DNA of 64,000 nt, taken from positions 53,266 through 117,265 of the forward strand of contig MNCI01005370.1 of the NCBI GenBank assembly GCA_015680685.1. Direction: 5' to 3'. This document shows positions 12,078 to 24,006 of the stretch, one piece after another; positions within the stretch are counted from its first letter, which is position 1; the number at the start of each line of letters is the position of its first letter. The notes beneath the pieces are model-generated. The model saw only the letters and a list, made by a program, of their open reading frames with translations, searched no databases and was not told where the DNA came from. Origin of the DNA: Gnetum montanum (Eukaryota > Streptophyta > Gnetopsida > Gnetales > Gnetaceae). A program made the position numbers and the translations under genes.

Positions 12078-12422
12078 TTAGCATGCATAGACCTTGGTTA
12101 CTTGGTTAACCACAAGTTGTGAATCACCTTTAATCGTTAAGCATCTAATTCCTAGGTTACAAGCTATCATCATTCCTCTGATGAAACCTTCATACTCCAC
12201 TATGTTATTGGGACATGTAAACTCAAAATGATAGGTGAAGTGTTGGATTTCACCATATGGGAATGTTATGATGGTAGCGACACTAGTCCCATGGGCAGTT
12301 GAAGCTCCATCAAAGTGCATGACTGCCTCATAACCCTTAGGAACTTGGCTAAGAATGTTAATGTTTTTATTAGGGAATTTAGAATCTATGGCTAGTTGGT
12401 CATAAACCTATGAAGTTGTGAG
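12078..12422 (-). pseudogene. Element A second (archaeal-type) RNase H
   Basis: The open piece 12320-12078 holds the RNase H motif series MHFDGAS, then CPNNIVEYEGFIRGM, then IKGDSQLVVNQV. In this family these carry the acidic residues that cleave RNA in RNA-DNA hybrids. A second RNase H after the pol-encoded one is diagnostic of the Tat lineage. It lies in the same frame as the RT block upstream, separated by stops. Here the Asp of GDSQ is kept, whereas element B has Val. Confidence 0.85.
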
Positions 12423-13920
12423 CTATACAACTATAGCTTGACCTTTCATTGAGGATTGAGAAACATAATGAAGGTCAAACTTAACAGTTATGGCTTTCCA
12501 TTGGGCCATATGACTACTCTCATAGATGTTGGCTATTATGACTCTAAGCACATTGTCTTTATAGATGACATTAACTTGGCTTTTGAAGAGGTAGTGTCTC
12601 CACTTCTTCAACAAGAAGACTAGTGCTAGACAATACTTCTCCACTTTAGTGTATTAGGTATCATGGACAACTAATGCATGGCTATGATAGTATGTAAACA
12701 TTTTTGCTCCATCATCATGTAGAGAGGCAATGGATGAGTAAAAAATGACAAGGTAGATGTAAAATGGTTTACCTTCTTATGGAGGATAGATTATTGGTGG
12801 TTGTGTCAACTCTTGCTTGAGGTCTTCAAGTACCTCTTAGCATTGAGTCGTCCACTCATATTGAATCCCTTTCTCAAGTAGGTATTGCAAGGGTTGTATT
12901 TTATCCATAAGCCTAGCAATAAACCTATGAATAAACTATAATATACCTTGTAATCTCTAAAGCTCCTTAAGGTTGTTAGGTGTTGCTAATTTGGATATGG
13001 CCATAACCTTATCAAGATTGACACATATCCCTATTTCAAATACCACAAAGCTAAGCATCTTATCGGTCTTAACACTAAAGATACATTTCTTAGGATTCAA
13101 CCTAAGATCATACTTGAGGCATTGTTTAATAACAAGATCTAGGTTATTAGCATGGTGTTTAGAAACTTTGGATTTAATAGCTATATCATATACATAATTG
13201 TTAAGTAAATCTAGCATGTAGTCACTAAAGATGTAGGTCATTGCTCATTAATAGGTTGCTCAAATGTTCTTAAGGAAAACAGGCATCATGGTAGAGAAAA
13301 ATCTACCCCAAGGGGTCATGAAGGTCATGCTAAGTTGGTGCTTTGGGTTGATCCTAATTTGGTTATACCCTGAGAATCCATCCATGAAAGACAAAAAGGC
13401 ATGTTTGGTTGTAGTATTGATAAGTTGATCAATACTAGGCAAAGGGAAGTCATCCTTGATGGTTTCTTTATTTAGGTATTGGAAATTGATGCAAATTTGG
13501 ATGCTCCCATTTTTCTTAGGGACTACCACTATGTTGGACATCCATTTTGTATAGTCAACAACCCTAATGAAACTAGCTTGCTAGATCTTTAAGATGTCAT
13601 CATGAACTACCAAGGCCAAATCAAATCTAATCTTGCACACTTTTTTCTTAACTAGTCTAATGATAGGATCTAGTATGATGTTATGCTAAAGTAAACATGG
13701 ATCTAGGCCTAGCATATCCTCATATAACCAAGAAAATTCCTTAATGTTTCCTTGTAGGGATTTGGTGAGGTCCTGAGCTTGTTGAGGCTCTAGTGAAACT
13801 TAGTTTAAGGATTTTCTCCTCACCATTGTATGTTGTAACAAGAACCTCAACTAGGGAGCATTTAGTTATCTTGCCCACCTCTATGTCAAGGGTTTTGACT
13901 AGGTCTTTAAGCCATTATAG
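12423..13920 (-). pseudogene. Element A reverse transcriptase and RNase H
   Basis: Minus-strand open pieces at 13541-13260, 13241-12957 and 12644-12423 form a Ty3/gypsy RT and its RNase H in one frame. Visible motifs: VPKKNGSIQICINFQYLN, KDDFPLPSIDQLI, FMDGFSGYNQIRI, FMTPWGRF, then YVYDIAIKSK where Y-V-D-D-M-I-V-K-S is usual (one catalytic Asp lost), LRLNPKKCIF, and an RNase H stretch with KWRHYLF and MAQWKAI. RT copies the genomic RNA into cDNA. Upstream to about 13920 the link to protease is decayed. Glutamines at several sites here are stop codons in element B. Confidence 0.88.
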
Positions 13921-13936
13921 AGTTTTCTCTATCAAG

Positions 13937-14640
13937 CTACATGATTGATAGGACTCTTAAGCTCAAGATATAGGCAATTAGGGTTGATACATCATTCAAC
14001 ATCACCATGGGATCCATGTGGCCACAAAGGTAAACTAATCTACTTCTAGGTAGTAATATTTTGATCTTGCATGTCAACCAAAAGAACATTAAGTGGCACT
14101 TGGGCAAAAGTAAATAAATAATGTTAAAATGCTTGAAAATTATGCAAACACATGCTAATATAATGAACACAAGGTCATAAAAGGCTATAAATAGGATAAA
14201 CGTAAGTAAACAAAGTGTAATAAGGATCAAATATAGGTTAAACAAAAACGAAGTATGAGAAATATGGCTACAAATGGCCAATGGGTCATAGTTTTTCTAG
14301 TTTTAGGGCTTAGTGGCCATAATGCTAGTTTAAGGCCATAGCAAACCATGGTCACATGGTGTCAAATGGTGGTTAGAAGGCCAAACACCATGATTTGATA
14401 TTATGCAAAGGTAAACGAAATGTTGGAAAATAAGATTATGATAAGGTAAACAAAGAATATACAAGGCTATATAAAGTCCATAAGGAGGTTTACAAGGTCA
14501 AAAATGCAGAAAAAAAGCCTAAAAATAAGTTCAAACATCATGTAATAAGGCTAAATCAAGTAAATTAGGCTACATATGGTTAAAATTGGCTAATATAGGA
14601 TAAAAAAGGATTATTTTTTTTTTCAATTTTAGGCCTTAGT
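13937..14640 (-). other. Element A: start of pol and adjoining AT-rich spacer
   Basis: The minus strand at 14020-13930 reads MVMLNDVSTLIAYILSL, matching MVILNDILTLIA at 45620-45670 in element B, so this is the same pol-side boundary. In B the antisense gene follows within about 100 bp; here 14100-14640 is AT-rich filler full of 'ggctata' and 'aggctaaa' words, followed by the repeat array. Confidence 0.5.
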
Positions 14641-14699
14641 GATCCATGATTTGTGGCTATAAGTCTCTTGGGCATCAATTAGGGCTATTTCTAGGCTGT

Positions 14700-17300
14700 T
14701 TGGGCCTAAAAACTAGGAGTTTTGAAGATTCCATGTTGAGAACACCCCCCCCACCCCCTATATTTCCATGTTGGCTAGCATATAAAGGAGGGTGCTTAGT
14801 GTTAAAACTAATGAAAGTAGGTTATGGGGCATCCAGAGGTCCCAAATCAAAGTTATGAGGCCTTCCCAAGGTAGTGCAAGGCCAAATCTATCAAAATTGG
14901 GCACTTTGGAGGCTAGTAAAGGCTAAAAAGTAGGTTTTGAGGCTTAACTCCCTTGTCTCCAAGCTTGCTAGTGTGGAGAGGAGGGGTATCAACGTGGAGA
15001 ATCAAAAAATAAGAAAAAATAGGTCAAATAAGGTCAAACTAGTAATCAAAACCTAGATTTGGGATTTGTGCATCTCCTATATTTGTTTTAAGGTCATTTG
15101 AGTTGGTTTGACGTGCTAGAACAAGTTAAAATTGCTTTTCTCTTTCCTCCACATTGAGTACCTTGGCCCCAACATGGAAGGATGGGGGTGCACTTATTCT
15201 ATAATTTTGGGATGGTTTTGGTGCACATCAATCAGGTTTCTAGGCTCCTAGGGCTACAATGATAGATCTCCTAAGATTTTGGCTACTTTTGATTACTTTG
15301 GAAGGCTGTTTGAGGCTATGAAAGGTTGCCAAACCATTGTTCTATGTTGAGGAATGGTGCTTAGAATGGAAGAGGGGGGTGAAAATTATATTTGAGGGTC
15401 AAAAATAGGTTGAACAAGTGCAATTTTCAAGCTATGAGATCTTAGGCTTCGCTGGTGTAGATTCTTGGTCTCTCAGGGTGTCAATTTGTTGTCTAAGACT
15501 AAAAGGTAGGTCCTCCACACCATCCAACATGGAGGAGGGGATGCTCAACATGGAAGAATCAACATTTTTAGATATAGGCTAGTTTTGGTGAAAATTAAAC
15601 ATGCATGTAACTTCCCAAGGTTGCCAGTGTTGAATACTAGGATTTTGAACCAAATTTAGCAGTTTGGAGGGTCCCAAAGTGGTTTTCTCGAGTTCCCCCC
15701 TTGTCTGCACACTAGCCAGCATGGAAGAGGGGGGGCTCAATATGGAAGACCTTATGGTGTTCAAATATGACTATTTCAGACTTTTTTCTTGAGGTATGGT
15801 GGTTGCCAAAGGTGTCAACAAGGTTCTAGAGTGAAAATTTGATAGTTTTGAAGGCTTCTGAGGGGCTTTAGAATTTATTCCATTTTTTGTACATTGAAAA
15901 ATCCCTACAGGGGGGTAGGCAAGCTAGGAAGATAAAAAAGGGTTAGGTTTTAGCTTTCTTTGGTAAATTTCTCAAGGTTTAAACATTTTTGAAGGTGCTA
16001 TCAAGGTTCCTAGGTGCATGCAAGGTCATTTGATGTTGTTCTAAGGTTCTTACGAGCTCCAAATGAGTTCTCCATTATATATTCATTCTAACCAATGTGG
16101 AGGAGGGAGTGCTCAAGGTGGAAGAATAAAAAAGCTTAGATTTGGATCAATTTTAACCTCAATTGACCATGCATGTGTGCTCCTAGGATTATCGGGGTTG
16201 ATAACGAGGGTTTAAGGTCAAAACTAGTTCATTTAGAGGTTGTTTGTGTTTTTTTTACTTATCCCCTTGGTTCCACACTAACACACCCTTACAAGGGTGG
16301 TAAGCTAGCTAGGATACTTCAAGGGGTTGATGTTTTTGATATTTTGATCAATTTTGAATATGCATGTATATTCTAGTGTCAATGGTCATTGCCAAGGATC
16401 CAAACTTGTCAATTTCAAAGGTTTTTTGATGATCTTTAGAGTTACCCCCCTTGTTCCACACTAGCCAGCATGGAGAGAAGGAGGATTAGATTGGAAGATT
16501 AAGGGGTCAAGCTTTGGATTCATTTGAGTAGGTTTCAACAAGGTTTCAAAGCTACTAGGGGCTATATAGATCAAGAGGAAAGATTTAGCCTAGAAATCTC
16601 TTAGTTTTAAGGCTCCTTAGTGTTCATAAAATCATGCCCTATTTTCTCCATGTTGGAAAAGGGGCCCTTAGTGAGGAAGGAAGGGGGATGATGGATTTTT
16701 GCATTTTTAAAAAGTTTTGAGACATCTAAAGGCTCCAACAAGCTTTGGTAGGTTCTAGTAGGGTCTAGAGGTCATTAGGATGGGTCCCATGGCTATTTTA
16801 GGTTATGAAAGTATGTTTTATGGCATCCTTAGAGCTTCCATGTTAGCTTCAAACTAGACAACATGGAAGAAAGGGTGCTCAGCATGGAGAAGGCATGGGA
16901 TGCCAAAATTGACTCAAATATTGAAGGTTATCAAGTACCGGAGGTCATGGAGGGACACTAGAGTTGTCAATGCAAAAACTATGGTATTAAAAATTGGGAA
17001 AATGGTTTTATGTTATATCCCCTAAGCGTTTATGTTGACTCCACACTAGGAAACATGAAAGAAGGATTCACCAATGTGGGGTAAGATGAAAGATTATAAA
17101 TTGACTTGTTTTAATGCAAAACTAGGCTATTAGAGGCTATATAGGAGCATGGAGGTCAAAATGTGGTAACTAAGTTGTTGATTTATGTAATTTTGATCAC
17201 CCCCAATCCATCTATAGTAGGAATAGGATCCTTAACATTGATGATTCCTTCCCCAATGTGGAATCACCAAATGCAAAGGTTTTGACCACTTTCAACTAAG
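14700..17300. repeat. Degenerate tandem array, unit about 190 bp, inside element A
   Basis: A recognisable block (cccttgtctccacactagccagcatggaagagg-like, then ctcaacatggaaga) recurs at roughly 14735, 14960, 15165, 15350, 15520, 15700, 15905, 16085, 16268, 16448, 16650, 16850, 17040 and 17220, that is every 170-225 bases. Between blocks the sequence is diverged, with recurring 'ttttgaggctt' and 'ggttctagg' words. It has no ORF and no counterpart in element B. Internal tandem repeats are known in other Tat elements such as Retand and Ogre. Confidence 0.7.
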
Positions 17301-19019
17301 TTTTCCAAGGTTTGGAGGTAGTTAGGAGTGATTAGAGGGGTCCTAGATCATGTGGTTCCACTCTAGGGGTCAGATCAAGGTGTTATGGATAGGGGAATAA
17401 GAAAGAATGTAACACAAGAAGGTAACACCCTTTTAAAGCCTTGGGTTGTATGAGGTAAGTTATAATTGACAAAAATGGAAACAAGTTGGATTTTCATGGT
17501 TTTGAGAGGTGGGGGGCATGTGTCCACCCTAAGTATGATATCTAAAACATGGATGCATGAGGGTTAATGCTTTGGTATGGTTCTAGGTATTTAAGGATCA
17601 AAACTCAAGCATTGATGTAGTTTAAAGCCTAAAAAACATCATGTGCGAGGGGGCAGTGTGGGGCCCATGGGTTGAAAACCAAAAATAAGTTTAATTATTG
17701 TTTTCTTTTCCACTCCTAGCATGGAGGATAATTTCCCCTTCTTTGGACTTTAGTGCATGTGGAGTTCTAACAAATAGAATTAGTAATAGGGGGTTAGGAG
17801 TAAAAATGTTAGGTTTATTTGGTTTTTAATGTCAAAACTCACACAAACTTACTACAAATCAACATTCCCACACCCAACATAGTAGATGAAAGCCTTGGAA
17901 GAAATTTTTGTAATAGGTTTCTTCAACTTTCAACATTGAAGCCTCAAATTCTCTCTTAGCAAGCATGGAAGCTCTAACTCCTTTAGTTTTCAAACCTTCT
18001 CAACATTGTGAATCATGTTGAAGAAATGTAGTAGCAAAAATCCAAACATCCAAGCATTATATGAAGCTTCCAAGAAGATTTCTACCTTTCCCAAGGCCAT
18101 TTCCATTCTAGGACCCTCTTCATCTATTCCAAGGAAAGTCAATGTTTTCTTTTTTGATGATTTTATAGCCATTTTGGTGCTTTCCTGACTAGAAAAAGGT
18201 TGTTTTGTCATATCTACTCAAAAATATTTGATAAAATTAAATTCTATCAAAATAAAAAATAATATTTTGGCCATTTTGATGTAGATATATGGTTGTTTTG
18301 CTATTTTTTCCTTGATAGATTTAATTTTTGAAGGTAGGCTTACTATTTTGGGTGCTTTTTCTAAAAATTTCATCATGGGGTTGTTTTTCTCAGATTTAGA
18401 GCAAAGGACTTGCCAAAAGTAAATTTTAAGAAAATCCTACCCACTTATTTTAATGTGTTTTTGGGTGGGTAGAGGTTGGTTTGACCATTTTGGTTGTAAT
18501 CTATGGCCAAATTAATTTAGGTTTATTAAATTTTGTGTTTTCTAATGCTTTTTGATACAAAAAGCAAGCAACATTGTGTATTTTTTTGTTAAGGAAATGG
18601 TTTATTTTTACAAAATTTAATGTTACAGGTTCTTAGTGTTACACTCAAGCTTTGTAATGGCTATGGTTTCATCTTATTTTGAGTTGTGTAGATTAAGTTA
18701 TAGTCATTTGAATTTGGTTGGACAACTAGGGTTTGTGCCATTTTCTAGATTGTCATCCAAATTAATGAATTTTTCTTGAAAAATAGCTAAGTTTTGAATT
18801 TTTGTTAAGTGTGGATGTGTAGGGATTGATTCAAGATTTCAAACAATGGTGAAATCACTCTTTTTGGAGCTCAGACAAATTTTTTGTGCATTTTCTCCCA
18901 ACCCTATGCGAAAGGTGATTAATGTTGATGGCTATAGTCTTGCTATTTTTGGTTATGTTTTGTCAAATACCTTTTTTTATTTTTAACGGCCATTTCTGAA
19001 ATGCTTGTGATTTCAAAAT
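17301..19019 (+). other. Element A: spacer before the antisense gene, possible first exon
   Basis: Mostly T-rich, unassigned sequence. On the plus strand 18010-18200 carries a 50-60 codon ORF starting MLKKCSSKNPNIQ that could be an N-terminal exon of the antisense gene, but element B has no room for an equivalent, so I only flag it. The last part (from about 19020) matches element B upstream of a shared splice donor. Confidence 0.35.
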
Positions 19020-22000
19020 TCATTTCAGGGTGGAATCACTAAAATTGGAGTTTGGGTGAGTTTTCTATGAAATTTTTATCAGGGCTATGTCAATAAGGCT
19101 AAATTCTCAATTGTAGCAATTTACCCCTTTGAGGATGGATGTGGTTAACATACTTAAGGATTTATCTTATTAATTTACATGCCCTTGGGGATTCCTTTTA
19201 CTATTTTTAGTGAGTTTTTACCATCACTACTTTTTGTATGTTTTGATGGTTTTTCTAAGATGATGCATGATTTGAACTAAGGCATAATTCTAGCTATGAA
19301 ATTTTGGCTATAATATTTTCGCTATGGTATAAAAGGCTATTAAACATTATAATACTATATAATAATGTTGAATTTCATGAACAAATTTAAGCAAACATCT
19401 TAGAGATTTTTATAAGAGCTAATTTCATCCCCGACTAGGATGCATAAAAGTTGTTAAGAAATTTCAAATGTTGAAATGTAATACTAATGGTATTCATGTT
19501 TTTCCTCTATAGGATCTTGCTAAATCTAGTTCCTAACATGGTAGATTTGGTTGGCATTCTATGTTGTATTAGCCAGCTGACGGCCCACACCCCTCTTTCT
19601 AACATGGAGCTACAAAAAGGGTCCACATGGTTCCACCTAGGGGTAAGGGATTTCCTTGCCTACCTTTTCTAAAAATTTAGTATGATGATGTGGTCACACA
19701 TGTTTGAGGAGGTGGCCATGGTCATAGTGGAAACACTGCTACCTAGGTCTATGCATTTGGTCACTTGGTTCATAACTAATGGTGTAGAGACCCAAGTAGT
19801 AGTAGAGTTGGTAGATAACATCAAATCATGGTACCTCTTGGATATTTGAACACTGCCAGAGTATTCATGATGCAACATGAACAATACTTTGATGGTGGAA
19901 TAGAGAGCCCACTCTTTATTCTAGAATCCCCCATGTACCATGTACCAATTATAGGGGTAAGCATGGCTATCTTAGGTTTTATTGTTCTACCTTATCTAAT
20001 TTTGTCTCCTTACTTGTCAATTTTACACACATCTTATAGGTACAAGATTAATGAGAAAGGTTTAATCAAGAGTGATCAAACCATGGTAGTAGCCCATACC
20101 ACATTAAATGAATTTGCCAGAGGCCCCAAAATTAGACATGTTGTTGTTTAATAGCTAAAAGGAGAATTTTATGAATACCCCACTAGATTTAACCCTATTT
20201 ACAAGAGGTTCGTGGCTACCAAAATAGCACATAATTAGTGGGTGTCTCCCAAGGCTATCAGAGATATGGGTATCAGTACTAGGAGCTCCACATAAGCCTC
20301 ACCAACTAAGAAGAAGAAAGGTGAGAAAAGTAATGGTTTTCTATGTCATAATTAAGGTTTTATAGTTATTTTGATTTTAAGTATTTTATGGTATTAATGT
20401 AGTTGTACTAATGCTAAGCATTAATTTTTTGCTTATATGGCCTTTTACTTCCACTGATGTAGCTATACCCATCACCAGACATTTTATAGAGACTCTCATC
20501 CTAAAGTTTAGTGAGGTGGAGCCAAGATAGAAGTGGTTAAGATGGAAGGCATTGAGAACATTTATGAAAAAATTGCATGTGTAGGTTTGATCAAGGTCTT
20601 TATGGCTCCTAACCCTATTATTCCTTCTATGGAGATGTTGAACAATATCAACTTCTTTTATGGAGGAGTTGATGTGTTCTGCACCATGATGCAAGGTATA
20701 CCAATTGCCATTGCCATTAGTGAGGCTACCTTTCACAACTTGTTTGGTGTACCCACTAATGGGATAATAGTTGCCACTAAACTAATGAAGGAGGCTAGCC
20801 ATCATACAAACATCAAGGAGTGGTTTAGTGCTAGTAGAGGATACTCTGAACTTGTTCTCAATTGCTTCATGAACTTTGACACAAGGGTGTCGAATCCCTT
20901 ATTTAGATCATAGTCCTTTTCTAAATTATTGTTGCAAAAGATGGTGGTTGGCATTATCCAGGGATGGACCCTCAAGAAGGTCTTGATGGAGGGGATTCAT
21001 TTTAACTAGGCTTCTTCCTTAGCTACAAGCCTCAATGAGGAAATCCTCAAACTCCACATGGACACCTCTACAATAGTCCACATGCACTATGCATTTTTGT
21101 AGGCTATCTAAAGAAGTTCAAAAAATTATTGGTGGTGAAGAGGAATGAGTCATATGTGTCCCAGGACCTAAAGCAACTCTCCAAGCCTTGGATAAAGCAT
21201 CTTTATCTAACTATGGGGGCTTATAAGCTACTGGAGGATATGGGACATTTGCTGTTAGTGACCATAAAGAACCTTGATATTAGTTAGTGTGAATCCCCTA
21301 ATAGCATGGGGGAGGCACCTCTTTCATTACTACTGAACATCAAAAGGCCCCATTGATTGCAGTCCAAGGCCACCAGGGCAACTAAGGCTAGCTTGAAATG
21401 GCCAATAAAGGAAGAACCACTAGCAATAGAGCCATCCTCTAAGAAAAAGATCATCTTCAATATCCCATGATTTGACCAAGCAGTCACAGGTATGCTTTAA
21501 CTATGTTTTTTGGCTATGTTATGTCCTATGGCTATGCGTGCTAACTTGTCTAATGGGTTATGGCTATAGGTCAGTGGTAGAACTTGGTAGCCTAAGCAAC
21601 CATTGCGGAAGAAGTGCAAAGGCAAGTAGAGGAGGCACATAGATGTGTTGAGGAGGAGGAGTAGAGGCATATAGATATCACAATAGAAGAAGAATAAAGC
21701 CGTGTAGAGGAGGCTCTCTTGTAACAATATATGAATGATCTTGACACTTTGTTTAGTAAGCTATTGCTTGTGATGATTTCGATAGAAATGCTTAATGATG
21801 ATGATGAGGATGAGATTGAGCACGAGAATGCAGGTATAACTATGCTCTATTTGTTATTTCCTATAGTTTTATGTTTGGTTTTCTAAGTTCTTACTTATTA
21901 GACAATTGTTATGCTTATCATAGTTCCTGAGCTAGCAGTAGAGGCCCCTACATTCATGTTTCACATGAAACCATGGGTAGGGGCCCCAAACAAGATGAAA

Positions 22001-23217
22001 TTAATGCACAATATGACAAAGGACATAATCGATTAGTTACAATAGGTTCCACTCGAGATCAGTAAGAATTATGTTTTGCTATACCTTAGTTATTTTTCTA
22101 TGAGTTACATTTTGTGCTATGGCTACCTAAGGTTGTACATTAGGTTTATGGTTATATTTTTTTTGTTGTTTTTAGTGCCATAAATTACATGGGATCCAAC
22201 CCATGACATGGAGTTTGACTTCTTGCCTAAGCATACTCATAACATCACACATGTTTCCTTGAAGTTGTATGAAACTGCCATTGATCTAGTAGTTTCATGT
22301 ACAAAAGCTTCATGGACAATCTAGAGGTCCAACAAATCCTTATGGGAATAAGTTGTGATCTTGAAGGAGGAAAATAGAAAGCAAGCTAAGAAAATAAGGG
22401 ATCTTGAGGATCATATGGCCTTTGCAGAAGCCCAAGTAACTAACTCAGGTATCTTTTGGACCAAGGAGATCACGTGGACCCACTATTGGCACATTATCCA
22501 TGACAAGGTTACCCTCTCCTGGGAGTTGCATGAGTAGTAGATGTAGATGGAATTGATCTCCCAAAAGGCATAAGATTGGAAGGATTATAGTGCTTGGGTC
22601 CTATAGTGGGGAAAGATACAAAAGGATCACAAGTGCAAGTATAATGCTAATAGAGAGGCATACATGAAGTTGTTGGAGAGGGATACAATTGAATAATAGA
22701 AGAGAGTTCTATTTATCTAGGGCATCCAAGATGAGAGTGTTTTCAACCTCATTGAAAGTACTTTGAAAATAGTTGAGTCTCCTACTCCATAGATTACTAC
22801 AGCTATAGATGAGGTCTCTACAACTATAATCTTATGGAAGCCACCATCATGGACAAGTGTAAATAGGACCAACATCCTCACGGGCATCAATTGTAAGTAC
22901 ATTGACTAGGAAAACATGATGAAAGACCATATTCTCCAATGTTTGGAGACTGGTCTTCACCATCTTCCTTGAGAGTTTGTAGAGTTGGATTTTCCATAGG
23001 TTTGATGGAATTTACTATTTTATAATCTAAGTTTTTATTTTGCATGATTTATGTTATGGTTATGATTATGGTTATGTTGGTTACTAACTAGTTGCATGTT
23101 GTTATGTCATAGGCACCTTATGATGTTGGTGGTCCTAGTGGTGTAGGCAACGATGATGATGATGATGCACCATCACCTCCTCCTCTAGATTCCTCCTCTG
23201 CACCATCAGATGCATGA
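19020..23217 (+). pseudogene. Antisense intron-bearing gene of element A, unknown protein, decayed
   Basis: Read opposite to gag-pol and placed between protease and RT. Exons inferred by comparison with element B: up to 19055, 19513-19956, 20040-20320, 20439-21489, 21570-21833, 21924-22061, 22176-22999, 23113-23217. Introns start GTGAGT, GTAAGC, GTGAGA, GTATGC, GTATAA, GTAAGA and GTTTGA, and end in AG except at 20438, where AT replaces it. Recognisable pieces: LVGILCCISQ, a block with ISEATFHNLFGVPTNG, a Glu/Arg-rich coiled-coil exon (EEAHRCVEEEE), FHMKPWVGAPNKMK, and a tail GNDDDDDAPSPPP ending in TGA at 23215. Several stops and one frameshift (about 19840) break it. I do not recognise the family; the middle block is faintly like plant 'putative transposon protein' domains. 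Confidence 0.72.
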
Positions 23218-23559
23218 TGTGTCAGCCTTTGTTGTTTATTTCACTTTATGTTTGATGTTGTATGGCCTATGTTGGCCAATACTTAATTTGTAGACATTTT
23301 AACATTTATGATTCATGGTTTTGACATTTATGCCACATAATGTGGCCATGGATATACTATTTTTATTTTAAAATGTTTAAAATTTTAAGCTTCGATTTTA
23401 GTTTTGACTATATATGTTGTTGATTGCTTTACTATTTAAAGGTTTCAAGGTTATAAATGTTGAAAGTATCTATGTGAAAAACGGCTACATTGGCTATGTT
23501 GAAAACTATAAGATTATGAATGGAAAAAGGTTATTTGCTAGTTTTAATTCATGGAGGGT

Positions 23560-23780
23560 CATACATTTAATGCCAATTTAAGGCGATGGGGGGTCATGAT
23601 GCCAGTTTAAAGTCTTAGCAGATTGTAACACTAGTTTAGAGTCTTAGTAGACTATAATGCTAGTTTAGAGTCTTAGTGGACTGTAACACCAATTTAGAGT
23701 CTTAGCAGACTATGGTGTTGGTTTAAGACCTCAATAGGATGTAGGATTGCTAGTTGTAGGCCATGGAAGGCCCTAGAATA
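23560..23780. repeat. Tandem repeat of about 31-33 bp, element A
   Basis: About six diverged copies of a unit with 'tagtttagagtcttagcagactata'. It lies between the 3' end of the antisense gene and the end of the protease region, so the two convergent reading directions meet here. Element B has the same unit at 40500-40690 (same place, inverted) and at 49110-49260. Confidence 0.75.
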
Positions 23781-24006
23781 AGAGGAAACTTATATTTTTT
23801 TGAGATTTTTTTGTTTTAAAATTTTTATGATTTTTTTTCTCATTTTGGAATTTTTATAAGGTTTTATTTATAACATGCATAAAAGTAAAGGAAAAGAAAG
23901 GTTGTAATAAATGAGTAAAAATGAAAATGAAAGTAGATAATTTGGCTACATGCATAAAGAGTAAATAAGAGTACATAAATAGGCATAAAAAGTTAGCAAT
24001 GAAAAG

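Noticed and set aside
17990-18211. Minus-strand ORF of 73 residues
   Set aside because: No match in element B and no place in the gag-pol order; the plus-strand reading of the same DNA looks at least as protein-like.
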